The notes under the pieces: model-generated
What the model was told of the DNA's origin: nothing
Seen by the model: only the letters and a program-made list of their open reading frames with translations
Databases searched by the model: none
Shown here: positions 1 to 8,981 of the stretch, piece after piece
Numbering within the stretch: position 1 is the first letter of the stretch
Layout of the letters: each line of letters opens with the position of its first letter
Source: Plut-88900 sp965116945
GTDB lineage: Bacteria > Chloroflexota > Dehalococcoidia > Plut-88900
Direction: 5' to 3'
DNA: 64,000 nucleotides
Assembly (NCBI GenBank): GCA_965116945.1
Contig: OZ220734.1
Coordinates: 1,984,001-2,048,000, forward strand
Program-made: the position numbers and the translations under genes

Positions 1-117
1 ATCAGCTTCGCTTGGAAATGCCCTATTCATGATTCAGCTGTGAATGTATTGCCTGCCGTAATCCACCGATCCAAGCAAGGGACTGCTCAAGGAGCTACTA
101 AATCCAAATATCTGGGA

Positions 118-699
118 TCAGGATATACCCTTTTCGAAATCCGTGTTTAGAAGATCGCTGAGAAGGATTATTAGCAGGCCACCGTAGACGATAATCGATG
201 GTGATGCTAGGGGTTTTAACCAGCGTGACACTATATTCCCACCCCCACCCCGAGCTTCGGGGCCCTTCTCTATCGACCGCTTCCGATACGTGGCTGTGCC
301 TATGCCGAAGAGCCAGAACGCGATGGCAATCTTAGCAGCCAGGGCCCCGATGTATAACGCCGACACTGTGGGTTCCGTCAACCGATCGAAGGTGAGGATC
401 GCACCGCTCACCAGCAATGCGATCATTGACACGTGCACCCATTCCCTGAAGTGAAGCGCTACGAGGCGGGACACCAGCTTGCCGGGTACTCCCCCCGACT
501 TCTCAGCGTCCTTGAGGGCCGGCCGAAGCACGATCAGGTAGAACACGCTGCCCCCAATCCACATCACTGATGAAATGGCGTGCACCCACCTTACCGCTAA
601 CGTCAGGATGTCTAATAAGTCCCACAAAGCTAAAGTTCTTACGAGGGAATGCTGATCAAACGGCCTGGATTCAGGCCGAGGATGCGCTCCTGAGCGCAC
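118..699 (-). CDS. CopD-like multi-pass membrane protein
   Basis: A 193-residue integral membrane protein with about four hydrophobic segments. The segment WVHAISSVMWIGGSVFY and a later LHFREWVHVSMIALLVSG segment resemble the histidine-bearing helices of CopD/DUF-type four-helix membrane proteins, which often accompany copper handling or cytochrome oxidase genes. It is the last gene of the complex III/cytochrome maturation operon and its reading frame overlaps the end of the preceding gene by about 29 bp. The true start may therefore be internal, for example the TTG before WDLLDIL near position 637. The function is inferred only from fold resemblance and context. Confidence 0.55.
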   Translation of the reverse strand: MRSGAHPRPESRPFDQHSLVRTLALWDLLDILTLAVRWVHAISSVMWIGGSVFYLIVLRPALKDAEKSGGVPGKLVSRLVALHFREWVHVSMIALLVSGAILTFDRLTEPTVSALYIGALAAKIAIAFWLFGIGTATYRKRSIEKGPEARGGGGNIVSRWLKPLASPSIIVYGGLLIILLSDLLNTDFEKGIS

Positions 700-1888
700 T
701 GGAGAGCAACTGTCGCTTCAGAAGAGTTCTACGCTGCCTGTAGTCCTCCTCCGGCACTTCTCCCTTCTCCCGCCTCCGGTCTAACTCGGCAATCAGTTCG
801 ACTAGATGTAGCTGATCGGGTTGGCTCTGCACGTTTTCTATGAGTGCCGCCGGATCGACAGGACGTGGGTCTCTCTTCTGAAGCCGCCATGCATAGCCTA
901 GTAGCAGGAGAAGGAAAAGGGCAGTGGCTCCGGGTATTACGGTCGTTACCTGCCATTCCGTGGTGAAAGCATCTGCCAGGGTCGTTGTCCAGGGGGCTTG
1001 CGGAAGATCGGTGAATCCCAGGCTCACCCTCTCTCCAGCCGTAACCGCTTCGACGCCGTAAACCCTGAAGTTGCTCCCGGAGACAATTACCGTTTCCTCC
1101 TCCCGGATTTCAGGCCCGATCAGCCACCCTACATCCTCGCGGACAAGCACCCGAACCGAATCGGCCCCCAGTGGGTATAGCGGTTCGAAAATCAGATCAG
1201 ACTGGTCGTAAGGCGCTGAATATGCGAAGACTATGGCATGGATTCCCGGGGGAATTGCTGTGGTTATGCCTACGCCACGGTCCACGGGTATGACTTGCCC
1301 GCCTTGCAGGTCGCTTCTGACGGTCATTTCGTTGAATCCCGCAGGCATCGAGACCCGCAGGAAGTTCATCATTCCCGCGCCGGCGTCCCCAAAGGACGGC
1401 ACGAAGGTTTCCAGGGTCTCGTTGCGCACCCTGACTACCTGCCTCACAGTTAGCTGATCATACTGGCCCGGCTCCCGGGTCACCATGATGGTATCGTCCA
1501 GAACCGACAGAGATGATAACTCCGAAGTCGTTTCGTATACGGTAATTTCCACTGGGATAGTGGACCCGGGATCCAGTTGCAATCGGTACTGTGCGCCCTG
1601 ATATTGAAGCTGGAACAGGTACCCTAGGCCTGCTAACCGGGGAATATCTTCAAAGACAAAAGAACCGTCCTCGCCGGTGGTGGCGGCAAGCTGGCCCAGG
1701 GGTTCAGTTCCTTCAAATATGGTCAATACTACCTGCAGCCCGGCCGGTGGATCGGTGTCAGGGGTCAAGTTGACGACCCTGCCGCCTATTGCGTGTTCGT
1801 CGCCCCACACGGGCATGGCGTTAAGCAGAAATACAGCTACCGCCACGCCGATGGCGATAAGGAATCTCCTATTCTTCCGCACCATCAA
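671..1888 (-). CDS. exported membrane-anchored protein with beta-sandwich domain and CcmI-like tail
   Basis: A 405-residue protein. It has an N-terminal signal peptide (residues about 8-29), then an extracytoplasmic region that begins like a carboxypeptidase-regulatory/transthyretin-type beta-sandwich (GRVVNLTPDTDPPAGLQV, DGSFVFEDIP), and a C-terminal membrane helix (about 320-337). A short charged cytoplasmic tail contains ELIAELDRRREKGEVPEEDY. That tail resembles the helical segment of CcmI-type proteins and the matching helix of the next upstream gene. It follows ccmF and the zinc-ribbon gene with a 4-bp overlap, so a role in cytochrome c maturation or assembly of the respiratory complex is inferred. 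I cannot name the family. Confidence 0.6.
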   Translation of the reverse strand: MMVRKNRRFLIAIGVAVAVFLLNAMPVWGDEHAIGGRVVNLTPDTDPPAGLQVVLTIFEGTEPLGQLAATTGEDGSFVFEDIPRLAGLGYLFQLQYQGAQYRLQLDPGSTIPVEITVYETTSELSSLSVLDDTIMVTREPGQYDQLTVRQVVRVRNETLETFVPSFGDAGAGMMNFLRVSMPAGFNEMTVRSDLQGGQVIPVDRGVGITTAIPPGIHAIVFAYSAPYDQSDLIFEPLYPLGADSVRVLVREDVGWLIGPEIREEETVIVSGSNFRVYGVEAVTAGERVSLGFTDLPQAPWTTTLADAFTTEWQVTTVIPGATALFLLLLLGYAWRLQKRDPRPVDPAALIENVQSQPDQLHLVELIAELDRRREKGEVPEEDYRQRRTLLKRQLLSSALRSASSA

Positions 1889-2364
1889 CCCGAGGCCCCT
1901 CCCCCCGACACACTATGTTCATTCTGCCTCTCTGCGCCGCAGTTAGGACAAGTGGTGGTATGAACAGGTGTCTGCACCCCGCACTCTGAGCAAGTAATGG
2001 ACGCCGTATTCGCATCTGGGACCGTCTGCTGATCCGAAGATCCGGCGCGAGAGATTATGGCCTCCAGGGCATCATCCAAACCCGCTAGCCTCTCTTCCCA
2101 CCGGTGCTGCAGCCACAAGTTCTCAGCCGCTCTCCGGCGAAGAGTCTGGACAACCGCATTGAACTCGGGTTCTGGCACGGACCCAGCCCGAGAGCCCTCT
2201 TCCAGCGTCAACATTTCCCTGTATATCTGCTGTCGCTGCCCCTCGAGCCCCGCAATAACCTCGGTAGGGTCCACGGTTTGACGGGACCTCCGGTATTTCA
2301 GGAAAGGCACGGCCGCTACCCCGACACACACCAGGGAAAGCAGAACGCCAATTGCGATTACCAA
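1885..2364 (-). CDS. membrane protein with CcmI-like helix and C-terminal zinc ribbon
   Basis: A 159-residue protein. It has an N-terminal transmembrane helix (MVIAIGVLLSLVCVGVAAVPF), a basic segment, and a long charged helix (about 35-100) with the pattern of CcmI-like proteins (EMLTLEEGSRAGSVPEPEF). The C-terminal zinc ribbon has two CxxC knuckles (CSEC and CPNC, about residues 124-143). It lies 13 bp downstream of ccmF and overlaps the next gene by 4 bp, so it is translationally coupled within the cytochrome c maturation segment. It probably assists apocytochrome handling, but no catalytic residues are visible. A cytoplasmic zinc ribbon on a CcmI-like protein is unusual. Confidence 0.6.
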   Translation of the reverse strand: MVIAIGVLLSLVCVGVAAVPFLKYRRSRQTVDPTEVIAGLEGQRQQIYREMLTLEEGSRAGSVPEPEFNAVVQTLRRRAAENLWLQHRWEERLAGLDDALEAIISRAGSSDQQTVPDANTASITCSECGVQTPVHTTTCPNCGAERQNEHSVSGGGASG

Positions 2365-2377
2365 GCCCCGGCCCTCC

Positions 2378-4378
2378 TTACTCTGCTGCGGTAGCGTAGC
2401 TCGGCGTCACGGGCGGCAAAGATACTGCCGCCGGCGCCCTAGCTTTTCGTCGAGTGGGCCACAGGGCAATCAGGGTTCCCAGGACCATAATCGGCCCGGC
2501 AACCCACATCCACAGTACCAGGGGGTTCACCAGTATCCGGAACCCGACCGTACCGTCGGGGAAGAAGTCGTTGGGGATTACATAAACATCTTCCAGCGGC
2601 GTGGTGTGAATGGCCGCCCGGGCCGGACGAAGGTTGAAGGCAGGGTAAAAGGACTGCTCGGGCCTGAAAAGCCCCAGCGACTCGCCGTCTTCCTTGAATA
2701 TCTCCACTGTGGCTATGCGCTGGGCCCGGTCCGGGAAATCTCTCTGCTCGCTCTCCAGGTAGGTAATGCTGTAGCCTGAGACTTCAGCTGTCTCCCCGGG
2801 CGCCAACCTTACGTCCCGTTGTGTTTCGAAGAAGTAGGTCCCTACTATGGCAAGTGCCATCATTACCACCGCCAGGTGTACGACATAACCCCCATAACGG
2901 GGCCGGTTAGCCGATATCAGGCGGACAAAGGCCAGCGGATAAGATTCACCGCTTCGGTGACGTGCCCTGGTTCCCCGATACCACTCCCTGACAATACCTA
3001 CTGCTACTGCCACGGAGAGGCCCACCGCCAGCAGCGGGAAAACTTTGGTTATGCCGATCCCAATGAGGATTAGTGCCACGGCCAGTGCAACCGCGAACGG
3101 CAGCAAAAGCGCCCTGCGCATCTGTGCCACAGACCCCCGGCGCCACGGCACCAGCGGGCCAATTCCCATCATGAAGACCACTACCAAAAGGAGGGGGCCA
3201 TTAACCTGGTTGTAAAACGGTTCCCCTACGGTAATCGTTACTCCGGTCACGGTGTCTGAGAGTACCGGAAATACCTGTCCCCAGATTATTACGAATGCGA
3301 TGGCCAGGAATAGCAGATTGTTTACCAGAAAGGCCGCTTCCCGGGACAGTTTCGACTCGAGACGCTGAGCGTTCCGGAGATTGTTCATGCGTTTGAACAA
3401 GACACTGAAGGAAAATAGTGCAGTTACTACCATGAAGCCCAGGAAAACCCACCCGAGCACCGACTCTGCGAAGGAGTGTACGGAAGGTGTCGGGCCGCCG
3501 CGATTTATGAACATGCCCAGCAGCGCCGATGTAAACGCAACGTTGATCAACGCTATGTTCCACACCCGGAACATCCCCCGGCGCTTCTGGACCATAATCG
3601 AATGCACAAAAGCGGTTAGCGCCAGCCACGGCATGAAACCGGCGTTCTCAACCGGATCCCATGCCCAGAATCCACCCCACCCCAATATCGTATATGCCCA
3701 CCAACCGCCCAGCAGTAACCCTGCCCCCAAAATGCTCCACGAAACGAGTGCCCACGTCCTGCCCGTGTCCACCCACTCATCGCCCGTCCTCCCCGCCAGC
3801 AGCGATCCTATGGCAAACGCGAAGGGTATCGTCACGGTGATCAGCCCCGTCATCAGCATCGGTGGATGTACGAACATGCCAGGGTGTGTGAGCAGTGGAT
3901 TCATTCCCCTCCCATCCGGGACTGCCACGGCTGTCGCTTCGAAGGGATTGGCAAGGAATACGAGCACTGCGAGGAAGAATGCGAGGACACCCATGATTAC
4001 GCTGCACGTAAAGGCCAGACTTGCCTGGTGCAGCCTGGGGGCGAGGGCAAGAGCTACGGCGGCGGCTATGGCAAGGGCGACGGCCAGGAATAGAATAGAG
4101 CCTTCATTGCCTGCATAAAAGGCCACCCAGGCATACGCCCGGGACATGGCGGCATTGCTGTGCTCGGCGACATATTTGATGTCAAAGTCGCGGGAAAGGA
4201 ACGCTCCTATTAACGCCATTACTGACACAACTACGGGGAGTGGGGTCAAGTAGGCGCTGTATCTGGCGCTGGTTACCAGCTCAGGGAGATTCCTTCGTAC
4301 TCCAATTACGGATCCCACACAGGCGTACAGGGACAGCGCAAGCGCAAAGAAAAGTGAAAGGGTGCCGAGTTCGGCCAC
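2378..4378 (-). CDS. ccmF: cytochrome c heme lyase subunit CcmF
   Basis: A 666-residue polytopic membrane protein of the heme-handling family. The tryptophan-rich WWD signature WGGFWAWDPVENAGFMPW lies at about residues 234-251. Conserved periplasmic-loop histidines are present (HPGMFVHPPMLM; VHSFAESVLGW). Length and layout match bacterial CcmF, which attaches heme to CxxCH apocytochromes together with CcmH outside the membrane. It sits 17 bp downstream of ccmH and directly after the complex III genes, whose ActA and ActE subunits carry six CxxCH sites that need this machinery. No ccmA-E or ccsA gene is in the window, so the rest of the system must be elsewhere. Confidence 0.93.
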   Translation of the reverse strand: MAELGTLSLFFALALSLYACVGSVIGVRRNLPELVTSARYSAYLTPLPVVVSVMALIGAFLSRDFDIKYVAEHSNAAMSRAYAWVAFYAGNEGSILFLAVALAIAAAVALALAPRLHQASLAFTCSVIMGVLAFFLAVLVFLANPFEATAVAVPDGRGMNPLLTHPGMFVHPPMLMTGLITVTIPFAFAIGSLLAGRTGDEWVDTGRTWALVSWSILGAGLLLGGWWAYTILGWGGFWAWDPVENAGFMPWLALTAFVHSIMVQKRRGMFRVWNIALINVAFTSALLGMFINRGGPTPSVHSFAESVLGWVFLGFMVVTALFSFSVLFKRMNNLRNAQRLESKLSREAAFLVNNLLFLAIAFVIIWGQVFPVLSDTVTGVTITVGEPFYNQVNGPLLLVVVFMMGIGPLVPWRRGSVAQMRRALLLPFAVALAVALILIGIGITKVFPLLAVGLSVAVAVGIVREWYRGTRARHRSGESYPLAFVRLISANRPRYGGYVVHLAVVMMALAIVGTYFFETQRDVRLAPGETAEVSGYSITYLESEQRDFPDRAQRIATVEIFKEDGESLGLFRPEQSFYPAFNLRPARAAIHTTPLEDVYVIPNDFFPDGTVGFRILVNPLVLWMWVAGPIMVLGTLIALWPTRRKARAPAAVSLPPVTPSYATAAE

Positions 4379-4395
4379 GTCCTATACTCCCTTAA

Positions 4396-4971
4396 CTATT
4401 TGCTTCCCGGGGTGCCGGCCGCGCCCGAAGCCCTTCTAAACGCCTCGAATTCCTCGTTGACTGCTCGCAGGTATCGCCCCGATTCAGCCTCCCAGTCTCC
4501 GTGCGACGACATGTTATGTGGCTCGGGTCGTCCTAGGTGCCTGATTCCCAACCACAGCAGGGCAAGGCCGACTACAAGGGCAATCGGTGGAAGCACCCAG
4601 ACCAGAATGTTGAATCCCTCCGCTGGGGGTTCTGCCAGGACTCCCTTGTCATAACGTTCTACGAAGAAATCGTATATCTGCTCCTCGGTCTCCCCGTCTC
4701 GGAGCTTTTCCCGAACGAGCTCCCGCATCTGAAGCGCAACGTCAGCCTGCGACTGGTCGATGGTCTCCGCAGGGCAGACCGGACACATTAATCGCTGGTC
4801 AATGGCCTGGGCCTGTTCTTCAAGGGTAAGAGATTCGGAGGCACAGCAAAGAGCCAGGAGCATCACCACGATGGATATAAGGGCTGTCGCGGTTAACGTG
4901 CGGCACTGCTTAATGGGGCTTGGATTCGGGAACCGAGCGCCGTATGAACGCGCTCCCTGGACGCGGGGCAT
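4396..4971 (-). CDS. ccmH: cytochrome c maturation thioreductase CcmH
   Basis: A 191-residue protein with a hydrophobic signal/anchor (about 27-45) and then a CcmH/NrfF/CycL domain. The redox motif is LMCPVC (about 61-66), where most members have LRCxxC, followed by the typical QSQADVALQMRELVREKLRDG helix. A C-terminal transmembrane helix follows at about 124-146. It keeps the apocytochrome CxxCH thiols reduced for CcmF. The gene starts 5 bp after the actE stop codon and is followed by ccmF, so it is part of the operon. Arg to Met in the redox motif is a mild deviation. Confidence 0.9.
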   Translation of the reverse strand: MPRVQGARSYGARFPNPSPIKQCRTLTATALISIVVMLLALCCASESLTLEEQAQAIDQRLMCPVCPAETIDQSQADVALQMRELVREKLRDGETEEQIYDFFVERYDKGVLAEPPAEGFNILVWVLPPIALVVGLALLWLGIRHLGRPEPHNMSSHGDWEAESGRYLRAVNEEFEAFRRASGAAGTPGSK

Positions 4972-4976
4972 GGGAC

Positions 4977-5552
4977 CTACTGTCCGGCCTGTTGGGCAAG
5001 AAGACGCAGGTAGTGGATAACGCCCCAGCGGTCCTCATAAGACAGGAGGTGACGAAACGCCGGCATGTTGCCGAGGCCGTCGGAGATGATCCAGAAGGCC
5101 AGCCCATCGGAACTGCCATCCTGGGTAATCGAACCAGCCTCGGCGAAGTTTGCGGGAGGCTTGATGTCCATTGATGTAAATGTGACGGATATGAAACTGT
5201 CGCTTTCGCCCGCTATGCCGTGGCACATGGAACAATTGCGGGCGAACACCTGCTGTCCCCGTACTAGGGTGTCAGTCGTGGGCTCTACTGGATTGGATGT
5301 AACCAGCACTTCCGCCTGAGAAGCGGGCTCCGGTGGCCGGATGGGCTGCGACTCGTCAGTGAATGGAACAGCCCCTTCGGCAGGCATGACCCTAGGCGGC
5401 TCCTGGGACCTGTAGGACTGCTGGTAGTGCATCTCGGTGAATACATCCACCGGATAAGTTCCAGTGGAGCAGGCCAAAGCCAACATTCCCACGATGGCTA
5501 AAAACAAGGCCCATTTAAGCCTCGGTCTCTTTATTGCGGCTAACGCTCTCAT
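4977..5552 (-). CDS. actE: alternative complex III monoheme cytochrome c subunit ActE
   Basis: A 191-residue lipoprotein with lipobox LALAC (Cys28). After it comes a proline-rich segment typical of ActE (PVDVFTEMHYQQSYRSQEPPR, from about residue 34, ending in AVPF). A class I cytochrome c domain follows, with one heme site CSMCH at about 107-111 and a plausible methionine ligand in NMPAF near residue 170. ActE is the outward-facing monoheme subunit that accepts electrons from the quinol-oxidising complex and passes them to terminal oxidase or a soluble carrier. It follows actD by 48 bp and precedes ccmH. Confidence 0.9.
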   Translation of the reverse strand: MRALAAIKRPRLKWALFLAIVGMLALACSTGTYPVDVFTEMHYQQSYRSQEPPRVMPAEGAVPFTDESQPIRPPEPASQAEVLVTSNPVEPTTDTLVRGQQVFARNCSMCHGIAGESDSFISVTFTSMDIKPPANFAEAGSITQDGSSDGLAFWIISDGLGNMPAFRHLLSYEDRWGVIHYLRLLAQQAGQ

Positions 5553-5600
5553 ACTTGGTTGCTCAATTGCCTGGTTGAGTTGCCGGGTTACGCCCTATCG

Positions 5601-6134
5601 TCAGACCCCGACCGGTTCGCCTTCCTTAATTGACTCTGCTCCTGCTTCCTTCAACACATTCTGGGCGACGGGAATCCGGTCTTCTTCGGCAGTGACCAGG
5701 ACACCTACGTAACCTTCCATAATACGTTCGTCGTAAAGTCCGACCTTCGTTCTCGGGAGCCGGGACTCGAATATGATCCCCAGCACCGTGAAGATGATCG
5801 CCCCGAGCATCGTGCCTTCATAGGTGATGATCGCCATAGGCGGGATCGACAGGATTGGTTTTCCTCCCGTGACCAGGGGATAGGAGACCTGGGTGGCCGT
5901 GGTGAGAAGGATAGCCACGGTGAACCCGATAGCCGCGCCAATGAAGGGGAAAACATACAGCCTGTGAGAAGCTTTCTTCTCGCCAAACGCGCCTTCCGGG
6001 TACGGAGTCCCGGACATGATCTCAAACTCTTTGTCTTCAAAGGAGTTCGATTGCAGTCCTTCTACAGCGTCTGCCGCCTTATCGGCGTCGGGAAAGACCC
6101 CGAGGACGCTCTTTTTTGGTACGAATGTGGTCAT
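5601..6134 (-). CDS. actD: alternative complex III subunit ActD (DUF3341)
   Basis: A 177-residue protein of the DUF3341 family. It has an N-terminal domain with VLGVFPDADKAADAVEGLQ, then two membrane helices (about 66-83 and 106-126), then a C-terminal domain with GVLVTAEEDRIPVAQNVLKEAGAE. The first and last domains look like a duplicated ferredoxin-like fold. ActD is a membrane subunit of alternative complex III without cofactors. It lies 9 bp downstream of the NrfD-type actC, and the position between actC and actE matches the usual gene order. Confidence 0.88.
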   Translation of the reverse strand: MTTFVPKKSVLGVFPDADKAADAVEGLQSNSFEDKEFEIMSGTPYPEGAFGEKKASHRLYVFPFIGAAIGFTVAILLTTATQVSYPLVTGGKPILSIPPMAIITYEGTMLGAIIFTVLGIIFESRLPRTKVGLYDERIMEGYVGVLVTAEEDRIPVAQNVLKEAGAESIKEGEPVGV

Positions 6135-6143
6135 GACTTCACC

Positions 6144-7520
6144 TTACTCTTCTCGGACAATGGACGGAACGTTACGTCTGCCAATTCTCGTTGTTGCCTC
6201 CAGCACCTTCCCCTCTTTCTGGTCGAACAACGGTATCAGAGGGAATACCTTGGAGAACAAGAGCACCATCATTGTTACGAAAGCAAATGACCCGACTACT
6301 AACAGTATTTCAACCACGCTAGGCCTGTAGTTGGCCCAGACAAACGTGAACTCCTGCTTCCGCATTAGACCCGGAATAATGATGAGGAACCTCTCCAGCC
6401 ACATGCCAATGTTGACCAATATGGACGTTAGGAACATCAGCAAGATGTTGCGCCTCACGCCTCTGAACAACCACATCGGGATTGGTATGAAGTAGGAGGT
6501 CACCAGGAATATGATGAACATGAAGTTCCACGGCCATTCGTAGAGCAACATGTTTCTCAGCGTTACTTCTGACGACTCCTGGCTATACAGCCCGAACAGG
6601 AATTCCAGGATGAAGAAGTAGAACCACGCCGTCCCGACTACGACCAGCAATCTGGCGAGCCCGTCGAAGTGTTCAGGCCGGATGTAATTGTCCCATTTGA
6701 ACACCCATCGGAGCAGGGCCATCATCGTCACAACCGCCGACACCCCGGAGTGAACGGCCCCTATAACGAAGTATGGAGCCATAACCGTCGTGTGCCAGCT
6801 GGCCACCGATATGGCCATGCCGAAGTCCCAGGACACTATGCTGTGAACGGACACGAAAACAGGGAGGATCAGCGCCGATAAAAGAATGCCTGCGATGGCC
6901 TGGAGTCTCCACTGTCGCGGCGTCCCCCGGAACCCGAGTGACAGGAACCCGTAAATCTGTTTTCTCACTCCAGTGTTCCGGTCCCGCATTACTGCCAGGT
7001 CCGGTATCAGCGCGATGAACACGAACAGGGTGGCTCCGGTTAGATAGGTAAATATGGCGGCTGGGTCCCATACCAGGGGAGATCGGACATTGGGCCAGAT
7101 GCCCCGGGCGAAGTCGTAGGGGAAGATCCAGTAGGCTATGCGCCACGGTCTTCCGGCGTGCATCAGCGGGAATAGCGCCGCCGTCATCAGGGAGAATATG
7201 GTGAGAACTTCTGCCGCCCGAGTTACCGGTCTGCGCCACTCAGCCTGACTCAGTCTCAGGATCGATGAGATCATGACCCCGGCGTGGCTGATGCCGACCC
7301 AGAACACAAAGTTGGCTATGAAGAATCCCCACATCACCGGCCTGTTCAGACCTGTGACGCCCAGACCCTGGTTGATCATCCATCCCAAAGCACCGCCTGC
7401 AGTGGCCACTATTAAGGCCAGAATGGCAATCGTGATGAAGAACCACTTGGGGTGGGTCTCCACCCCGCTGAGGAGTTCTCGATTTATTTCGGAATCGGGA
7501 ACTGGGACTCGTTCTTGCAT
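6144..7520 (-). CDS. actC: alternative complex III quinol-binding membrane subunit ActC (NrfD family)
   Basis: A 458-residue NrfD/PsrC-like protein with about ten transmembrane helices. The stretch FWVGISHAGVMISSILRL followed by WRRPVTRAAEVLTIFS (about 74-110) and FPLMHAGRPWRIAYWIFPY is the ActC signature. NrfD-type subunits bind the quinol and contribute to proton translocation. It is 21 bp downstream of a second NrfD gene, giving the complex two related but clearly diverged membrane subunits. The start is ATG before QERVPVPDSEINRELL. Confidence 0.92.
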   Translation of the reverse strand: MQERVPVPDSEINRELLSGVETHPKWFFITIAILALIVATAGGALGWMINQGLGVTGLNRPVMWGFFIANFVFWVGISHAGVMISSILRLSQAEWRRPVTRAAEVLTIFSLMTAALFPLMHAGRPWRIAYWIFPYDFARGIWPNVRSPLVWDPAAIFTYLTGATLFVFIALIPDLAVMRDRNTGVRKQIYGFLSLGFRGTPRQWRLQAIAGILLSALILPVFVSVHSIVSWDFGMAISVASWHTTVMAPYFVIGAVHSGVSAVVTMMALLRWVFKWDNYIRPEHFDGLARLLVVVGTAWFYFFILEFLFGLYSQESSEVTLRNMLLYEWPWNFMFIIFLVTSYFIPIPMWLFRGVRRNILLMFLTSILVNIGMWLERFLIIIPGLMRKQEFTFVWANYRPSVVEILLVVGSFAFVTMMVLLFSKVFPLIPLFDQKEGKVLEATTRIGRRNVPSIVREE

Positions 7521-7541
7521 TAAGGGTCTCCGCTAGCCTCT

Positions 7542-8981
7542 TTAATCGGGCTTGGCCAGAACCAGGTATCGTCGTTTCAGGATCGTCTTTGCCGAACTCA
7601 GGAGGTAGCCTTCCTTGGTCTCCCAGATAGAAATCACCGGGAGCAACTTCGTAGCAATCAGATAGGCGAAGAACGGTACGGCCAGACCACCTATGATGAC
7701 CATGATGTCCGTGAAATCAGGCCAGTTAGTCTGGAAGAAGTGGGGTATGTCGGGCCCCGTGGCGGCAAATGTCTTGTTCACGAAGTCCGAGTTGTGGTGT
7801 AGTGCCGCCTCCAATTCCTCATTTGTGAAGGAATAGGAACCGACATACAGCCGCAGCTTGTCGAAGAAGACGCCGCAGATAATCACTGCCGAGGCAATGG
7901 TTGGGCCTGCGGGAGTGCGTCGTACCCAGTTCCACATAAGGATTAGGAAGGGGACCACGAAGCTCAGGAACACTGCCAGGTAGAAAGCATACCGATAAGG
8001 GCCGACCATGATCAGCTGCAGTACGTTTTCCTCAACCGGCTTGCGGCCATACCAGAAGGTGATGAAGCCGGCGAACCAGAAGTAAATCCACAGCATTGTG
8101 AAGGCGATCAGCAGCTTGCTTAGCGCCCAGAACACTTCCATGTAGATGTAGTTCTCGTGGCCACCTATGCGCCGGACCAGGTACAGGGCAACCATTGTGG
8201 TTGCAACCCCTGCTTGCAGGCATGTCAGGGCCTGGAATGCAGGAAATATGGCGTCAAGCCAGCCTGGCACCAACGACATCGAAAAGTCGGATGAGATGAT
8301 AAATACAACCCCGATGAGGAAGATCCAATAGAAGGTGCCGAGCGCTATCTGGCCGGCCTTGAGTATTTTCCACTGTCTGGGCGTGCCCTTCCAACCCGAG
8401 GAGAGGAGTCGGGCCATTGCACCGCGGAATCCCCCATACCTGCGCCCGTAGAGAGCCATGTCCGGGATGGAGGAGGCCCAAAGGAGCGCCAGCCCATTGA
8501 TAGTCAGGAATATCATTGCCAGTGCATCCAACAGCCTGGGAGCGCCCCAGGGCCATTCAAACCAGATAGACTGGCGGCCCTCGGCTACGGGTATGGTCCA
8601 AAGGAGTGGAATAAAGATGATGAGGTTAAACACACCGACTATGGCGAAAAGCTCTGAGACCCGGGCCAGAGGCCTGCGCCAGTGCGTGTTGGCAAGTCGC
8701 ATGGTGATCGAAACCAGCAGGGCACTCTGGCAGGTCGTGTACAGGAAGGCGAAGATGGCTGCGTAGTAGCCCCAGTCCTTACGGTCGTCAAAACCATCCA
8801 TGGCCTTGATGACGAACCCAATGACTCCCACCGCCACTAGCAACCCGAATAGGAAGGTGGCTTTCTTGAATCGCGGACCGGCGCTGTAAGTCTGGGAAAG
8901 GACGTCCTCGTTGACCTGCTGAGGCGTCCGCCTGGGAATCTCCACTAATGAGTGGAGTTCTTCGTGTTCAGCGCTAGCCAT
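7542..8981 (-). CDS. second NrfD-type membrane subunit of the complex III operon (ActC/ActF position)
   Basis: A 479-residue NrfD-family protein with about ten helices. Landmarks are QSALLVSITMRLANTHWRRP and SELFAIVGVFNLIIFIPLLW, with the shared family segment GTPRQWKILKAGQIALGTFYW. It lacks the ISHAG signature of actC, so it is a paralogue rather than a duplicate. Canonical alternative complex III has two NrfD-like subunits (ActC and ActF). This gene stands directly after the ferredoxin subunit, overlapping it by 8 bp. Whether it is the ActF equivalent or a Chloroflexota-specific ActC paralogue cannot be settled by eye. Confidence 0.85.
   Translation of the reverse strand: MASAEHEELHSLVEIPRRTPQQVNEDVLSQTYSAGPRFKKATFLFGLLVAVGVIGFVIKAMDGFDDRKDWGYYAAIFAFLYTTCQSALLVSITMRLANTHWRRPLARVSELFAIVGVFNLIIFIPLLWTIPVAEGRQSIWFEWPWGAPRLLDALAMIFLTINGLALLWASSIPDMALYGRRYGGFRGAMARLLSSGWKGTPRQWKILKAGQIALGTFYWIFLIGVVFIISSDFSMSLVPGWLDAIFPAFQALTCLQAGVATTMVALYLVRRIGGHENYIYMEVFWALSKLLIAFTMLWIYFWFAGFITFWYGRKPVEENVLQLIMVGPYRYAFYLAVFLSFVVPFLILMWNWVRRTPAGPTIASAVIICGVFFDKLRLYVGSYSFTNEELEAALHHNSDFVNKTFAATGPDIPHFFQTNWPDFTDIMVIIGGLAVPFFAYLIATKLLPVISIWETKEGYLLSSAKTILKRRYLVLAKPD

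Noticed and set aside
3381..4118. A 245-codon open frame on the plus strand opposite ccmF
   Set aside because: It is antisense to a clear ccmF gene, has low-complexity Ala/Pro/Thr content and no ribosome site or family match. The codon-position pattern of ccmF creates it.
7542..8981. Calling the second NrfD gene actF outright
   Set aside because: Both NrfD genes are adjacent and the usual ActF position after actE is not occupied, so a firm ActF name is not supported by sequence alone.
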